64,000 nucleotides of DNA from contig CALVST010000001.1 of the NCBI GenBank assembly GCA_944359365.1, positions 62,001-126,000 of the forward strand, written 5' to 3'. Source of the DNA: an uncultured Clostridia bacterium. Lineage in GTDB: Bacteria; Bacillota; Clostridia; Christensenellales; Borkfalkiaceae. Below, piece by piece: positions 7,278 to 15,816 of the stretch (position 1 is its first letter; the number at the start of each line of letters is the position of its first letter). The notes under the pieces are model-generated. The model made no database searches and was not told the origin of the DNA. It worked only from the letters and a program-made list of their open reading frames with translations. The position numbers and the translations under genes are program-made.

Positions 7278-8735
7278 TTGTTACTCGGAAAATTATCGGA
7301 AGAGATCGGCGCAGAGCTGACGCGCGGCGCCGATACGCAAATAAGCGGCATCAGCGCAGACAGCAAGCACATCATGCAGGGCGACTTGTTCGTGTGCTTT
7401 AAGGGAGAGGAAAACGACGGGCACGATTTTGCCGCCGAAGCGGTGGCGTGCGGTGCGGTCGCTCTGGCTGTGGAGCGGAAGTTGGACATCAATGTTCCGC
7501 AGATGATCGTTCCCGACGGCCGCCGCGCGATGGGGGAACTCGCGGCGGCGTTTTACGGGCATCCCGAAAGGAAATTGAAGATCGTCGGCATCACGGGCAC
7601 CAACGGAAAGACGACCACGGCGCATATGCTCGCCGCCGTCTTCAAGGCGGCGGGGATCCCCTGCGGCAATATAGGCACGCTCGGCATTTTTTATGCGAAC
7701 AAAGAGATCTCTCCCGAACTGACCACGCCCGATCCCGTCTTTTTGTACAAAGTGTTTGCGGATATGGTGTCTTCGGGCATTTCGTGGGTGGTGATGGAAG
7801 TTTCCGCGCACGCCCTGTATTACGGCAAAGTGGACGGGATACGCTTCGAATACTGCATTTTCACCAACCTGACGGAAGATCATCTCGATTTTTTCGGCAC
7901 GATGGAAAGATACGGCGCGGCAAAGCGGAAACTGTTCGAAGGGGAGCGCTGCAAATGCGCCGTGCTCAATTTCGACGACGAAACGGGGCGATCGCTCGCG
8001 TCCGTCGCGGCAAAGAGCGTGAGTTATGCGTTGGAAAACCCTTCCGACGTGTTCGCGGTGGACATCGGCGAAGGGTTCGGCGGGTGCCGTTACATAATCA
8101 ATCTTTTCGACGAACTGTACGAGATACGCCTGAACATGACGGGGCGGCACAATGTGTATAATTCCATGGCGGCGGCGGAGTGCGCAAAACTCATCGGCAT
8201 CCCCGTGCCCGTCATTGCCGAAGGGCTTGCGTCGCTCGAAAAAGTGAGCGGCCGGTTGGAGCGGGCGGGCGCTTACCGCGGGGCGGATATCTTCGTGGAT
8301 TTTGCGCATACTCCCGACGGGCTTGAAAAATCGCTGCGCGCCCTTCGCCCGCACTGCAAGGGGCGGCTCATCTGTCTGTTCGGATGCGGCGGCAACCGCG
8401 ACGCGCTCAAACGCCCGATCATGGGCGAGGTGTCGGCAAAGTTTGCCGACTTTACGGTGCTCACGTCAGACAATCCGCGCTACGAAGATCCCTTCGACAT
8501 TGTTTTGCAGATAGAAAAGGGCGTCAAAAAATATACGGACGAGTATATCATCGTCGTCGACAGGGAGAGCGCCATCGAGTACGCCGTGGATAAATTGCAC
8601 GCGGGCGATGTACTGCTCGTTGCGGGAAAGGGCGGCGAAAACTATCAGGAGATCATGGGCGTAAAGCACATTTACAGCGATTTTTCGGCGATCCGCGGCA
8701 TACTGAAATTCAAATCCGCGGAAAAAGGCAGATAA
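7278..8735 (+). CDS. murE: UDP-MurNAc-tripeptide synthetase, meso-DAP adding
   Basis: MurE adds the third residue of the peptidoglycan stem peptide. The ATP loop GTNGKTT is at residues 107-113. The specificity motif DNPR (398-401) predicts meso-diaminopimelate rather than lysine. I chose TTG at 7278 because AAAGGAG lies 9 bases upstream and the protein then opens like other MurE proteins. An ATG at 7254, overlapping the ftsI stop, has no ribosome site. Length is 485 residues, normal. It sits directly before mraY; murF, usually between them, is absent. Confidence 0.94.
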   Translation: MLLGKLSEEIGAELTRGADTQISGISADSKHIMQGDLFVCFKGEENDGHDFAAEAVACGAVALAVERKLDINVPQMIVPDGRRAMGELAAAFYGHPERKLKIVGITGTNGKTTTAHMLAAVFKAAGIPCGNIGTLGIFYANKEISPELTTPDPVFLYKVFADMVSSGISWVVMEVSAHALYYGKVDGIRFEYCIFTNLTEDHLDFFGTMERYGAAKRKLFEGERCKCAVLNFDDETGRSLASVAAKSVSYALENPSDVFAVDIGEGFGGCRYIINLFDELYEIRLNMTGRHNVYNSMAAAECAKLIGIPVPVIAEGLASLEKVSGRLERAGAYRGADIFVDFAHTPDGLEKSLRALRPHCKGRLICLFGCGGNRDALKRPIMGEVSAKFADFTVLTSDNPRYEDPFDIVLQIEKGVKKYTDEYIIVVDRESAIEYAVDKLHAGDVLLVAGKGGENYQEIMGVKHIYSDFSAIRGILKFKSAEKGR

Positions 8736-8736
8736 A

Positions 8737-9687
8737 ATGCGGGAAGTCATCTTCATGTTTGCGGCGGCGTGCGTGCTGTCGGCACTGTTTTGCGCAGCGC
8801 TCATACCGCTGCTCAGAAAAATGCACGCGGGGCAGTATATACTCGGGTATGTGAAGGAGCACGAGTCGAAAAGCGGCACGCCCACGATGGGCGGGTTGGC
8901 TTTCGTGCCCGCCGCCGTTGCCGTGGCAGCGGCGGCGGGGCTGTTTGCGGACAGGCTTTCCGCCGTAGCCATGACCTTCGGGCTGGCTTTTCTCGCCGTC
9001 GGGTTTATAGACGATTTTCTCAAATTCCGTTTTCGCAGGAACTTGGGGCTGAAAGCATACCAAAAAATACTGTTTCAGCTGGCCATCTCGCTCATAGCGG
9101 GCGCGTTCTGTTATCTGAACGGGCTGACTTACCTAAACATCCCGTTCACGCAGCTTTCGGTGGATATCGGGTTTTGGGTAATACCGCTTGCGGCGGCGGT
9201 GTTTTTGGCTGCGGTCAACAGCGTCAACCTGACGGACGGGTTGGACGGGCTTGCCGCGTCCGTCTCTTTCTGGTACTTTGCCGCGTTTGCTTTGCTCCTG
9301 TTTTTGCAGAGGAGCATGCGGACAAGCCTTTCCGACCTTTCGGTCATATTGTGCGGCGTTCTGGCGGGGTATCTCATCTTCAACACGAACAAGGCGTCGG
9401 TTTTTATGGGGGATACCGGCTCTCTGAGCCTCGGCGGGTTTGCCGCGGCGGTGGGCGTGTTCAGCGGAAATGCGCTGTATATCGTCATTGTCGGGATAAT
9501 GTTCGTGCTTTCGAGCATATCCGTCATCATGCAGGTAATATACTATAAAAGGACGAAAAAGCGGATATTCCTGATGGCGCCCCTGCACCATCACTTTCAG
9601 AAAAAGGGGTATTCCGAGAGCAAGATCGCGTATGTGTATTCGCTCGTTACCGCGCTTGCGGGGCTTTTGTGCGTCTGTTTCGTCTAA
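8737..9687 (+). CDS. mraY: Phospho-MurNAc-pentapeptide translocase
   Basis: MraY transfers phospho-MurNAc-pentapeptide to undecaprenyl phosphate, making lipid I in the cytoplasmic membrane. Its 316 residues form about ten hydrophobic segments. Conserved loops are present: GTPTMGG near 48, NLTDGLDGLA near 165, MGDTGSL near 225 and HHHFQKKGYSE near 287. The start codon is 1 base after the murE stop region, so the two are surely cotranscribed. Confidence 0.96.
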   Translation: MREVIFMFAAACVLSALFCAALIPLLRKMHAGQYILGYVKEHESKSGTPTMGGLAFVPAAVAVAAAAGLFADRLSAVAMTFGLAFLAVGFIDDFLKFRFRRNLGLKAYQKILFQLAISLIAGAFCYLNGLTYLNIPFTQLSVDIGFWVIPLAAAVFLAAVNSVNLTDGLDGLAASVSFWYFAAFALLLFLQRSMRTSLSDLSVILCGVLAGYLIFNTNKASVFMGDTGSLSLGGFAAAVGVFSGNALYIVIVGIMFVLSSISVIMQVIYYKRTKKRIFLMAPLHHHFQKKGYSESKIAYVYSLVTALAGLLCVCFV

Positions 9688-9708
9688 TGACCGAAGGAAG
9701 GATGGAAT

Positions 9709-11094
9709 ATGTTTTTCGGAAATCAAAAATTTCTCGTTGCGGGGATGTCGAAAAGCGGCGCGGCGAGCACGGATTTTCTTCTCAGACGGGGCGCCGTCGT
9801 GTACATGTACGACGATATCGAAGACGCCGCCGTCAAAAGCACGATGCAGAGCCTTGCGGCGCGCGGGGCGAACATCTTGCCGCGCGGCGGCATAGCCGCC
9901 GCGGTGAACGAGTGCGACGTGCTCGTCCTCAGCCCGGGGATCCCCATCGATCACGAACTGCCCGTCGCGTTCCGCAAAAAGGGCAAGCGCATCATCGGCG
10001 AGGCGGAGTTGGGATGTATGTACCTGCGCGCGGCGCTCGTTGCGGTGACGGGTACGAACGGAAAGACGACGACCGTCACCATGATAGACGAGATCCTGCG
10101 CGCGGCGGGATATTCGAGCTGCGCCTGCGGGAACATAGGTCTGCCGATCACCGCAAAGGCGGACGAATTGGGGTATAACGACATAGCCGTCGCCGAAATT
10201 TCAAGCTTTCAGCTGGAAACGCTCTCGAGCATACGCCCGCACGTTGCCGTTGTTACGAACATTGCCGAAGATCACCTCAACCGGCATTACAACATGGAAA
10301 ATTATGTGTTCCTGAAATCCAAACTTCTGCGGAACATGCGGGAAAGCGAATTTGCCGTGCTCAATTACGACGACGAGCGTGTGCGCGCGTTCGCGCAGAA
10401 CGCCCGCTGCCCCGTGCGCTGGTTTTCCGTGAAGGAGCGGGTGAAGGGCGCCTATTTATACGAGGGCGGGCTGTACTTCGAAAACGAAAAGATCATGGAC
10501 GCGGCGGACATATCTCTCAAAGGCGAGCACAACGTAAAGAATGCGCTTGCGGCGATCTGCGCCTGCAAACTGCTCGGCGCCGAAAGCAAAACGGTCGGCG
10601 AGGCGCTTGCCAAAATGAAAGGGGTAAGGCACCGCATCGAAACGGTCGCACAGATCGGCGGCGTCACTTACATAGACGATTCCAAAGGCACCAATGTGGA
10701 CGCGACGCTCACGGCGATAAACTGTATGCAGGAAGATACGGTGCTTCTTCTCGGCGGAAAAGACAAGGGGTACGACTACGACGCGCTGTTTGAAAAACTG
10801 AAGGGGAGCCGCGCCGTGCACGCCGTGCTTTACGGGGAAAACCGTTTCAAACTGCTGGGCAGTGCGGTCAAGTGCGGCTATACGCAGGTAACGCTCTGCG
10901 CGGACTTCTTCCTCGCGGTGAAGATCGCCTCCATGACGGCGAAGAGCGGGCAAAGCGTACTGCTCAGCCCCGCGAGCAGCAGTTTCGATATGTTTTCCGG
11001 CTACGAAGAGCGCGGCGAAAAGTTCTGCGAGATCGTGGCGGGGCTGAAGGGGGAAGAAAATGCCGTCAGAGGCGAAGAATATTGCGGCGAGTGA
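9709..11094 (+). CDS. murD: UDP-MurNAc-L-alanine:D-glutamate ligase
   Basis: MurD adds D-glutamate, the product of MurI, to UDP-MurNAc-L-Ala in the cytoplasm. Seen are the N-terminal Rossmann segment (VAGMSKSGAAS), the ATP loop GTNGKTT (115-121), the EISSFQLE strand, the HRIETV motif and DDSKGTN of the C-terminal domain. Length is 461 residues. GAAGGA lies 6-8 bases before the ATG. The 3' end overlaps ftsW by 35 bases. Confidence 0.96.
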   Translation: MFFGNQKFLVAGMSKSGAASTDFLLRRGAVVYMYDDIEDAAVKSTMQSLAARGANILPRGGIAAAVNECDVLVLSPGIPIDHELPVAFRKKGKRIIGEAELGCMYLRAALVAVTGTNGKTTTVTMIDEILRAAGYSSCACGNIGLPITAKADELGYNDIAVAEISSFQLETLSSIRPHVAVVTNIAEDHLNRHYNMENYVFLKSKLLRNMRESEFAVLNYDDERVRAFAQNARCPVRWFSVKERVKGAYLYEGGLYFENEKIMDAADISLKGEHNVKNALAAICACKLLGAESKTVGEALAKMKGVRHRIETVAQIGGVTYIDDSKGTNVDATLTAINCMQEDTVLLLGGKDKGYDYDALFEKLKGSRAVHAVLYGENRFKLLGSAVKCGYTQVTLCADFFLAVKIASMTAKSGQSVLLSPASSSFDMFSGYEERGEKFCEIVAGLKGEENAVRGEEYCGE

Positions 11095-12253
11095 GAAGAC
11101 GCGCTCCGTCCGCAGGTTGCTCGGCGGGCAGATCGCCATACCCGTTCTGGTGGTCGCGCTTTCCGCCTTCGGGGTGCTCATGGTCTATTCCGCAAGCTTT
11201 TATGCGGCGGAAACGGTGTGCGGCGATAAATTTTATTTCATGAAAAAACAGCTCGTCGGCTTTATCATCGGCATCGGTGCGATGGCGGCGGCGAGCTTGT
11301 TTCCGTACAGGAAACTGCTGAAACTCAAATGGCCCGCGCTCATCATTTCGCTCGTTTTGCTCGCGGCGGTCTTTATCCCCGGCGTGGGGCGCGAAAGTTA
11401 CGGGGCGACGCGCTGGATCGGGCTCGGGCCGATCACGATACAGCCGTCCGAGATCGCAAAGTACGGCTTTGTCATTTTCGCGGCGGCATATGCGAGCGAA
11501 AACCCCGAACGCATGAAAAAGTTTGTCGGGATGCTGCCCGTTCTCGCCGCGGGCGGCGGCATATGCCTGCTCGTCATTTTGGAGCCGAATATGTCCATCA
11601 CCATGTGCATAGGGCTTCTGATGGTCGCGATGCTTTTTCTGAGCGGGGTGAAGATAAAACATTTTCTCGTGATACTGATACCCGTCGTCGCGGCGGTCCC
11701 CGTTCTCATAGCCATCGAGCCGTACAGGCTGAAAAGGCTTTATGCGTTCATCGATCCGTGGCAGTCGCCGCAGGGGGAAGGGTATCAGCTCATACAGTCG
11801 CTTTACGCGCTCGGAAACGGCGGATGGCTCGGGGTGGGGCTTTTCAACTCCCGGCAGAAGTACCGCTTTCTTCCCTTCGCGGAATCGGACTTTATCCTGT
11901 CGGTCATAGGGGAAGAGTTCGGCTTTGTAGGCATTTTGCTGCTGTTCGCCGCCGCGGGCGCGCTCATCTGGTTCGGTATCCGCACGGCGGCGCGCAGCCG
12001 CGACCTGTTCGGGTTCCTCGTCGCGTCGGGCATCACGTTGGTGTATGCGATACAGGTCGTCGTCAACGCGCTCGTGGTGAGCGGTTCCATTCCGCCGACG
12101 GGCCTGCCGCTGCCCCTCATCAGTTCGGGCAACACGTCGCTCATTTTTACGATGGCGGCGATGGGCGTGCTGTATAATATCTCCAAAAGCGCGAAGCGCG
12201 CGCCCGCACGGGCGGGCGGCTTTGCCGAAAAACGAAGAGCGGGCGCTCCCTGA
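11060..12253 (+). CDS. ftsW: SEDS glycosyltransferase FtsW
   Basis: FtsW polymerises lipid II into septal glycan and works with the FtsI transpeptidase. The 397-residue protein has about ten membrane segments. SEDS signatures are clear: GATRWIGLGPITIQPSEIAK in the large loop and PPTGLPLPLISSG near the C-terminus. A short basic tail follows. It could be the paralogue SpoVE, since sequence alone does not separate division from sporulation SEDS proteins, but dcw position favours FtsW. murG, which normally follows, is absent. Confidence 0.93.
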   Translation: MPSEAKNIAASEKTRSVRRLLGGQIAIPVLVVALSAFGVLMVYSASFYAAETVCGDKFYFMKKQLVGFIIGIGAMAAASLFPYRKLLKLKWPALIISLVLLAAVFIPGVGRESYGATRWIGLGPITIQPSEIAKYGFVIFAAAYASENPERMKKFVGMLPVLAAGGGICLLVILEPNMSITMCIGLLMVAMLFLSGVKIKHFLVILIPVVAAVPVLIAIEPYRLKRLYAFIDPWQSPQGEGYQLIQSLYALGNGGWLGVGLFNSRQKYRFLPFAESDFILSVIGEEFGFVGILLLFAAAGALIWFGIRTAARSRDLFGFLVASGITLVYAIQVVVNALVVSGSIPPTGLPLPLISSGNTSLIFTMAAMGVLYNISKSAKRAPARAGGFAEKRRAGAP

Positions 12254-12272
12254 AAAGGGGCGCCCTTTCACT
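12241..12272 (+). terminator. Weak terminator-like hairpin after ftsW
   Basis: GGGCGCTCC pairs with GGGGCGCCC (one G-U pair) around a 7-base loop, at 12241-12265. It is followed by TTTCACTTTT. The stop codon of ftsW lies in the loop. The T tract is poor, so read-through into murA is likely. Confidence 0.45.
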
Positions 12273-12307
12273 TTTGCGGGGAACGCGCCATATTATGGAA
12301 TAGGGGA

Positions 12308-12329
12308 GGCGTATCCTTCGGGGTATGCC
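12308..12329 (+). other. Hairpin with cUUCGg tetraloop in the murA leader
   Basis: GGCGTATCC and GGGTATGCC form a 9-bp stem with two G-U pairs, closed by C-TTCG-G, an extra-stable tetraloop. It lies 36 bases before the murA start. No T tract follows, so it is more likely an mRNA stabiliser or processing barrier than a terminator. Confidence 0.4.
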
Positions 12330-12365
12330 GTTTACCGTTTGCGTTGTTTCTGCAAGGAGTGAATT

Positions 12366-13622
12366 ATGGATAAATTTATAATAGAAGGGGGCATGCCGCT
12401 GTGCGGCTCGGTCGCGGTGCAGTCCGCGAAAAATGCCGTATTGCCGCTGCTTGCCGCATCTATTTTAACCGATGAACGAGTGATAATACATAAATGCCCG
12501 CGCATCATGGACGTTTTGAACATGATACAGATATTGGGGGAGCTCGGGTGCAAAACTTCTTTCGAAGGCGAAACGCTCGTCATAGACAGTGCCGACGCCG
12601 CCAATCACGAGATCCCTTCCGCGCTCGCCAAAGAGCTGCGCTCGTCCGTCTTTATGTTGGGTTCTGTCATTTCGCGGTTCGGGAAGGCGCGCATCGCTTA
12701 CCCGGGCGGATGCGACATAGGTCTGCGCCCCGTCGATCTGCATCTGAAAGGACTGCGGAGCCTGAACGTGCACATTGCGGAGGAAGGTGGCTACATCAAC
12801 TGCGAGTGCGGGGCGCTTACGGGCGCCGACATCCTGCTCGACTGCCCGAGCGTCGGCGCGACGGAAAACATCATTCTTGCCGCAGTCAAGGGAAACGGCG
12901 TAACGCTGATACGCAATGCCGCCAAAGAACCGGAAATATGCGATCTGCAAAATTTTCTCAACAAAATGGGCGCCAGAATTTCGGGCGGCGGTACGGCGAC
13001 CATACGCGTCGAAGGTGTGAAAAAACTGCACGGCGTGGAGTATACGCCCATGCCCGACCGCATCGAAGCGGGCACTTTTCTGATCGCGGCGGCAATGTGC
13101 GGGGGAGAGATCGCCCTGTCGAACGCCTCGGCGGACAATATTGCCGCACTTATACATAAATTGCGCGAAATCAGTTGCAAAATCACTGTAAAAAATGATA
13201 AAATATATATTAGGAGCGGACGGACGAGAAGATCGCTGCGCATGATCGAAACGATGCCTTATCCGGGGTTTCCCACCGACTTGCAGGCGCCCGCCACGGC
13301 GCTCGCCTGTATATCGGAAGGTTCCACGGTCATCGTGGAGAATCTTTTCGAAACGCGGTTCAAACACGTTCCCGAACTGATCCGGATGGGTGCGGACATA
13401 ACCGTGCGCGGGCGTGCGGCGTTCGTGCGCGGCGTTCGTGCTTTGCACGGGGCCGACGTTGTGGCGGGAGATCTGCGCGGCGGCGCGGCGCTCACGCTTG
13501 CGGCGATCTCGGCCGAAGGGCAAAGCTCGGTCACCGACCTTTCGCACATCGACAGGGGGTACTCCGATTTCGAGTACAAACTATCGTCGCTCGGGGCGAA
13601 GATACGCCGCATCCGCGTCTGA
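12366..13622 (+). CDS. murA: UDP-GlcNAc 1-carboxyvinyltransferase
   Basis: MurA performs the first committed step of peptidoglycan synthesis, adding enolpyruvate to UDP-GlcNAc. The 418 residues include the catalytic loop PGGCDIGLRPVDLH with the phosphoenolpyruvate-reactive Cys116, matching C115 of E. coli, so it should be fosfomycin sensitive by that criterion. The N-terminal KNAVLPLLAAS segment and the C-terminal EGQSSVTDLSHIDRGY segment are typical. AAGGAG sits 6 bases before the ATG. Firmicutes often carry two MurA paralogues; this is the dcw copy. Confidence 0.96.
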   Translation: MDKFIIEGGMPLCGSVAVQSAKNAVLPLLAASILTDERVIIHKCPRIMDVLNMIQILGELGCKTSFEGETLVIDSADAANHEIPSALAKELRSSVFMLGSVISRFGKARIAYPGGCDIGLRPVDLHLKGLRSLNVHIAEEGGYINCECGALTGADILLDCPSVGATENIILAAVKGNGVTLIRNAAKEPEICDLQNFLNKMGARISGGGTATIRVEGVKKLHGVEYTPMPDRIEAGTFLIAAAMCGGEIALSNASADNIAALIHKLREISCKITVKNDKIYIRSGRTRRSLRMIETMPYPGFPTDLQAPATALACISEGSTVIVENLFETRFKHVPELIRMGADITVRGRAAFVRGVRALHGADVVAGDLRGGAALTLAAISAEGQSSVTDLSHIDRGYSDFEYKLSSLGAKIRRIRV

Positions 13623-13649
13623 CAATTTACAAACCGAAGAGGAGTTCCG

Positions 13650-14507
13650 ATGAGAAGCAAAAAATTGGTCATAGGCTACGCCGTCGCCATATTTCTGCTC
13701 GTGTTTATCATCACGTTCAATTCCGTGTGTTCCATCACGCAGTTCGACGTGCGTTACGAAACGGGCAGCACCGCGGCGTCCGCAAGTGCGGAAAAGGTAC
13801 AGGCGCGGCTGAACGAATACCTCAACAAGAGCTATCTCTTTTTCAAAACGGGCAACGTCGATTCCATCGTCGAGCAAGTCTGTGCGGAAGACGGTACATA
13901 TCTCAACGTCATTTCGGTAAAGAAAAGTTTTCCGAATAAGGTCTCCGTCGTCATCGAAGAGGAATACGAGCGGTACGCCTATTCCTTTGCCGGGAAGGAT
14001 GCCGAAGGAAACGATGCGGAGTTTTTCTACGTCACCGATGAAAACGGCAAGATCCTCAGCATAAAAAAATCGAACGAAAGCAATATTCACGGCGCGGCGG
14101 CCAACGTAAAGATAAAAGGATTCACTTTTTCTTCTGCCTCGGTGGGGGAAACGCTCGCCGCCGACCAGCGCGTGCAGTTTTCGCTGCTGAACGATATGCT
14201 CGCCTATGCCGGCGATGCGCTCGGCGGCATTGCGGGCAGGTTTTCCGAGATCGAATACAATTCGGGCGGAACGAACGGCCTGGAGTATTTCCATTTCGTG
14301 TTTACCGAAGGCTTGGAGCTGTGGCTTCTCGAAGTGAGCGAAGAGTCTGCTCATGCCATGCTGTGCTTTCAGGAATCGCTCGCGCTCTATGCGCAGTTGT
14401 CCGACGCGCAGAAAACATACGGTTATCTTTTGTCTGCCTATGTGGAGGATGAAAGCAGGGTGAACGCGCAACATTTCTCCGGCACATATTCGCCGCCGTC
14501 GGCGTGA
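13650..14507 (+). CDS. ftsQ: Divergent cell-division protein FtsQ/DivIB
   Basis: FtsQ/DivIB is a bitopic protein linking FtsL and the septal synthase. This 285-residue protein has a short cytoplasmic start, one membrane helix (about 7-28) and an extracytoplasmic part beginning with a POTRA-like stretch (about 30-110), including SVKKSFPNKVSVVIEEEYER, the hallmark strand of the family. The rest is not recognisable. Position between murA and ftsA supports the call. GAGGAG lies 6 bases before the ATG, and a strong terminator follows. Confidence 0.75.
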   Translation: MRSKKLVIGYAVAIFLLVFIITFNSVCSITQFDVRYETGSTAASASAEKVQARLNEYLNKSYLFFKTGNVDSIVEQVCAEDGTYLNVISVKKSFPNKVSVVIEEEYERYAYSFAGKDAEGNDAEFFYVTDENGKILSIKKSNESNIHGAAANVKIKGFTFSSASVGETLAADQRVQFSLLNDMLAYAGDALGGIAGRFSEIEYNSGGTNGLEYFHFVFTEGLELWLLEVSEESAHAMLCFQESLALYAQLSDAQKTYGYLLSAYVEDESRVNAQHFSGTYSPPSA

Positions 14508-14534
14508 CGCGGCAAGGTAAAAATTGCCTGCTTA

Positions 14535-14570
14535 TTTTCCCCGGGAAATTCTCTCGGGGAACGTTTTTTT
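14535..14570 (+). terminator. Intrinsic terminator after ftsQ
   Basis: TTCCCCG (14537-14543) pairs with CGGGGAA (14555-14561), followed by CG and seven T. It divides the upstream dcw genes from ftsA-ftsZ. Confidence 0.8.
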
Positions 14571-14571
14571 A

Positions 14572-14600
14572 TTGACATATAAAAATTTTTATTATATAAT
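14572..14600 (+). promoter_or_regulatory. Sigma-A promoter of ftsA-ftsZ
   Basis: -35 TTGACA (14572-14577) and -10 TATAAT (14595-14600) have a 17-base spacer, a perfect consensus, starting 2 bases after the terminator T run. ftsA and ftsZ are therefore expressed independently of the upstream genes. The 17-base spacer is entirely A/T. Confidence 0.85.
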
Positions 14601-14649
14601 AGTGATTGTATAAACGATGCTTTCGGGCGAGCGGGAAAGGATATAGGAT

Positions 14650-15810
14650 ATGAGCGGTAAAAGCGTTGCCGTGTTGTGCGTGGAATCGTCGGAGATCACC
14701 GCTCTGACGGGCAGCCGCGGCGTGAACAACACCTTTGTTTTCAAGGGTATGCATACGGAAAAATACGACGGTTTTGCCGACGGAGTTTTTTTCGATCCCG
14801 CGGGGTTGAAATCTGCCGTGTTCGCCGCGCTCGAACGCATGGAGCTCAGCTGCGGCGGAGGCACGAAAAAGGTCTATGTGGGGGTACCGGGAGAGTTCCT
14901 CAACGTGGTATCCAAGCGACAGCTCGTCAGCTTTCAGAGGAAAAGAAAGGTGATGTCTTCGGATATCGACCTTCTCTATAAAAACGGGTTCGAAGCGGAC
15001 GACAGGTACGGCGAATTTATCCGCCGCGGCTCCGTCTACTTTATCACGTCGGACAAGCGCCGCGTGATCGATCCCGTCGGAATGATCAGCGATTCGCTCG
15101 AAGGCTATCTGAGTTATTTTTATGCCGATCCCCGTTTTACCGAGCTTTTCCGCAACATTTTGGGGGAATATGGCGTCAAAAAGATAGAATTTTTGCCCAT
15201 ATCGTTGGCGGAGGCGCTGTACCTTATCCCGTCGGAAGTGCGCGACGAATATGCCGTTTTGCTCGACGTCGGGTATATGTCTATGACCTTTTCCGTCGTA
15301 TGCGGCAACGGCATTGTATTCCAGCGCGCGGCGTCCGTCGGCGGCGGCCATGTTGCGGCGCATATGATAGAGGATACGCAGCTTCCTTTCGAGGCTGCCG
15401 AGGCCATGCTCAAAAAGATCAACCTTTCCAGCATCGATGTGGAAGGTTCGGTCATCGAATACAACGACGGAAAGGAAAGTTATTCCGTTTCCGCGGCAGA
15501 AATTAAAGAAAAAGTCAAAGAGGGGTTGGATATCCTTTGCGAGGAAATCAACCGCTGCCTCGAACTCGGGTATACCCGCTATACGGAGTACAAGCCCGTT
15601 TTGCTTACGGGCGGCGGCGTTACGGGCATTCGCGGCGCGCGCGAACATATCAGCGGAAGGCTGAACAAAGTCGTCGATATCATCGCGCCGAAATTGCCGT
15701 ATTACAATAAACCTGTGCAGAGCTCTCTTTTGAGCCTGCTCAATATGGCTCTGGAAACCGAAGGGGAACAGGGAGTCATTCATAAATTATTTTACGCATT
15801 CGGAGGATAA
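14650..15810 (+). CDS. ftsA: FtsA-like actin-family protein with degenerate phosphate loops
   Basis: FtsA tethers FtsZ filaments to the membrane. Position before ftsZ, length (386) and the adenosine-loop-like TGGGVTGIRGA (G321-G323) point to FtsA. Other actin-fold landmarks are weak. Phosphate loop 1, usually DIGTS near the start, reads CVESSE. Phosphate loop 2, usually DIGGGTT, reads DVGYMSM (206-212). The extreme C-terminus, GVIHKLFYAFGG, could form the short amphipathic membrane-targeting helix. It may therefore bind nucleotide poorly or not at all. The ATG follows AAAGGA. Confidence 0.75.
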   Translation: MSGKSVAVLCVESSEITALTGSRGVNNTFVFKGMHTEKYDGFADGVFFDPAGLKSAVFAALERMELSCGGGTKKVYVGVPGEFLNVVSKRQLVSFQRKRKVMSSDIDLLYKNGFEADDRYGEFIRRGSVYFITSDKRRVIDPVGMISDSLEGYLSYFYADPRFTELFRNILGEYGVKKIEFLPISLAEALYLIPSEVRDEYAVLLDVGYMSMTFSVVCGNGIVFQRAASVGGGHVAAHMIEDTQLPFEAAEAMLKKINLSSIDVEGSVIEYNDGKESYSVSAAEIKEKVKEGLDILCEEINRCLELGYTRYTEYKPVLLTGGGVTGIRGAREHISGRLNKVVDIIAPKLPYYNKPVQSSLLSLLNMALETEGEQGVIHKLFYAFGG

Positions 15811-15816
15811 CATTCA

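Noticed and set aside
5555..7492. 645-codon minus-strand frame opposite ftsI and murE
   Set aside because: No recognisable motif, and both plus-strand genes have complete catalytic motifs. Shadow frame.
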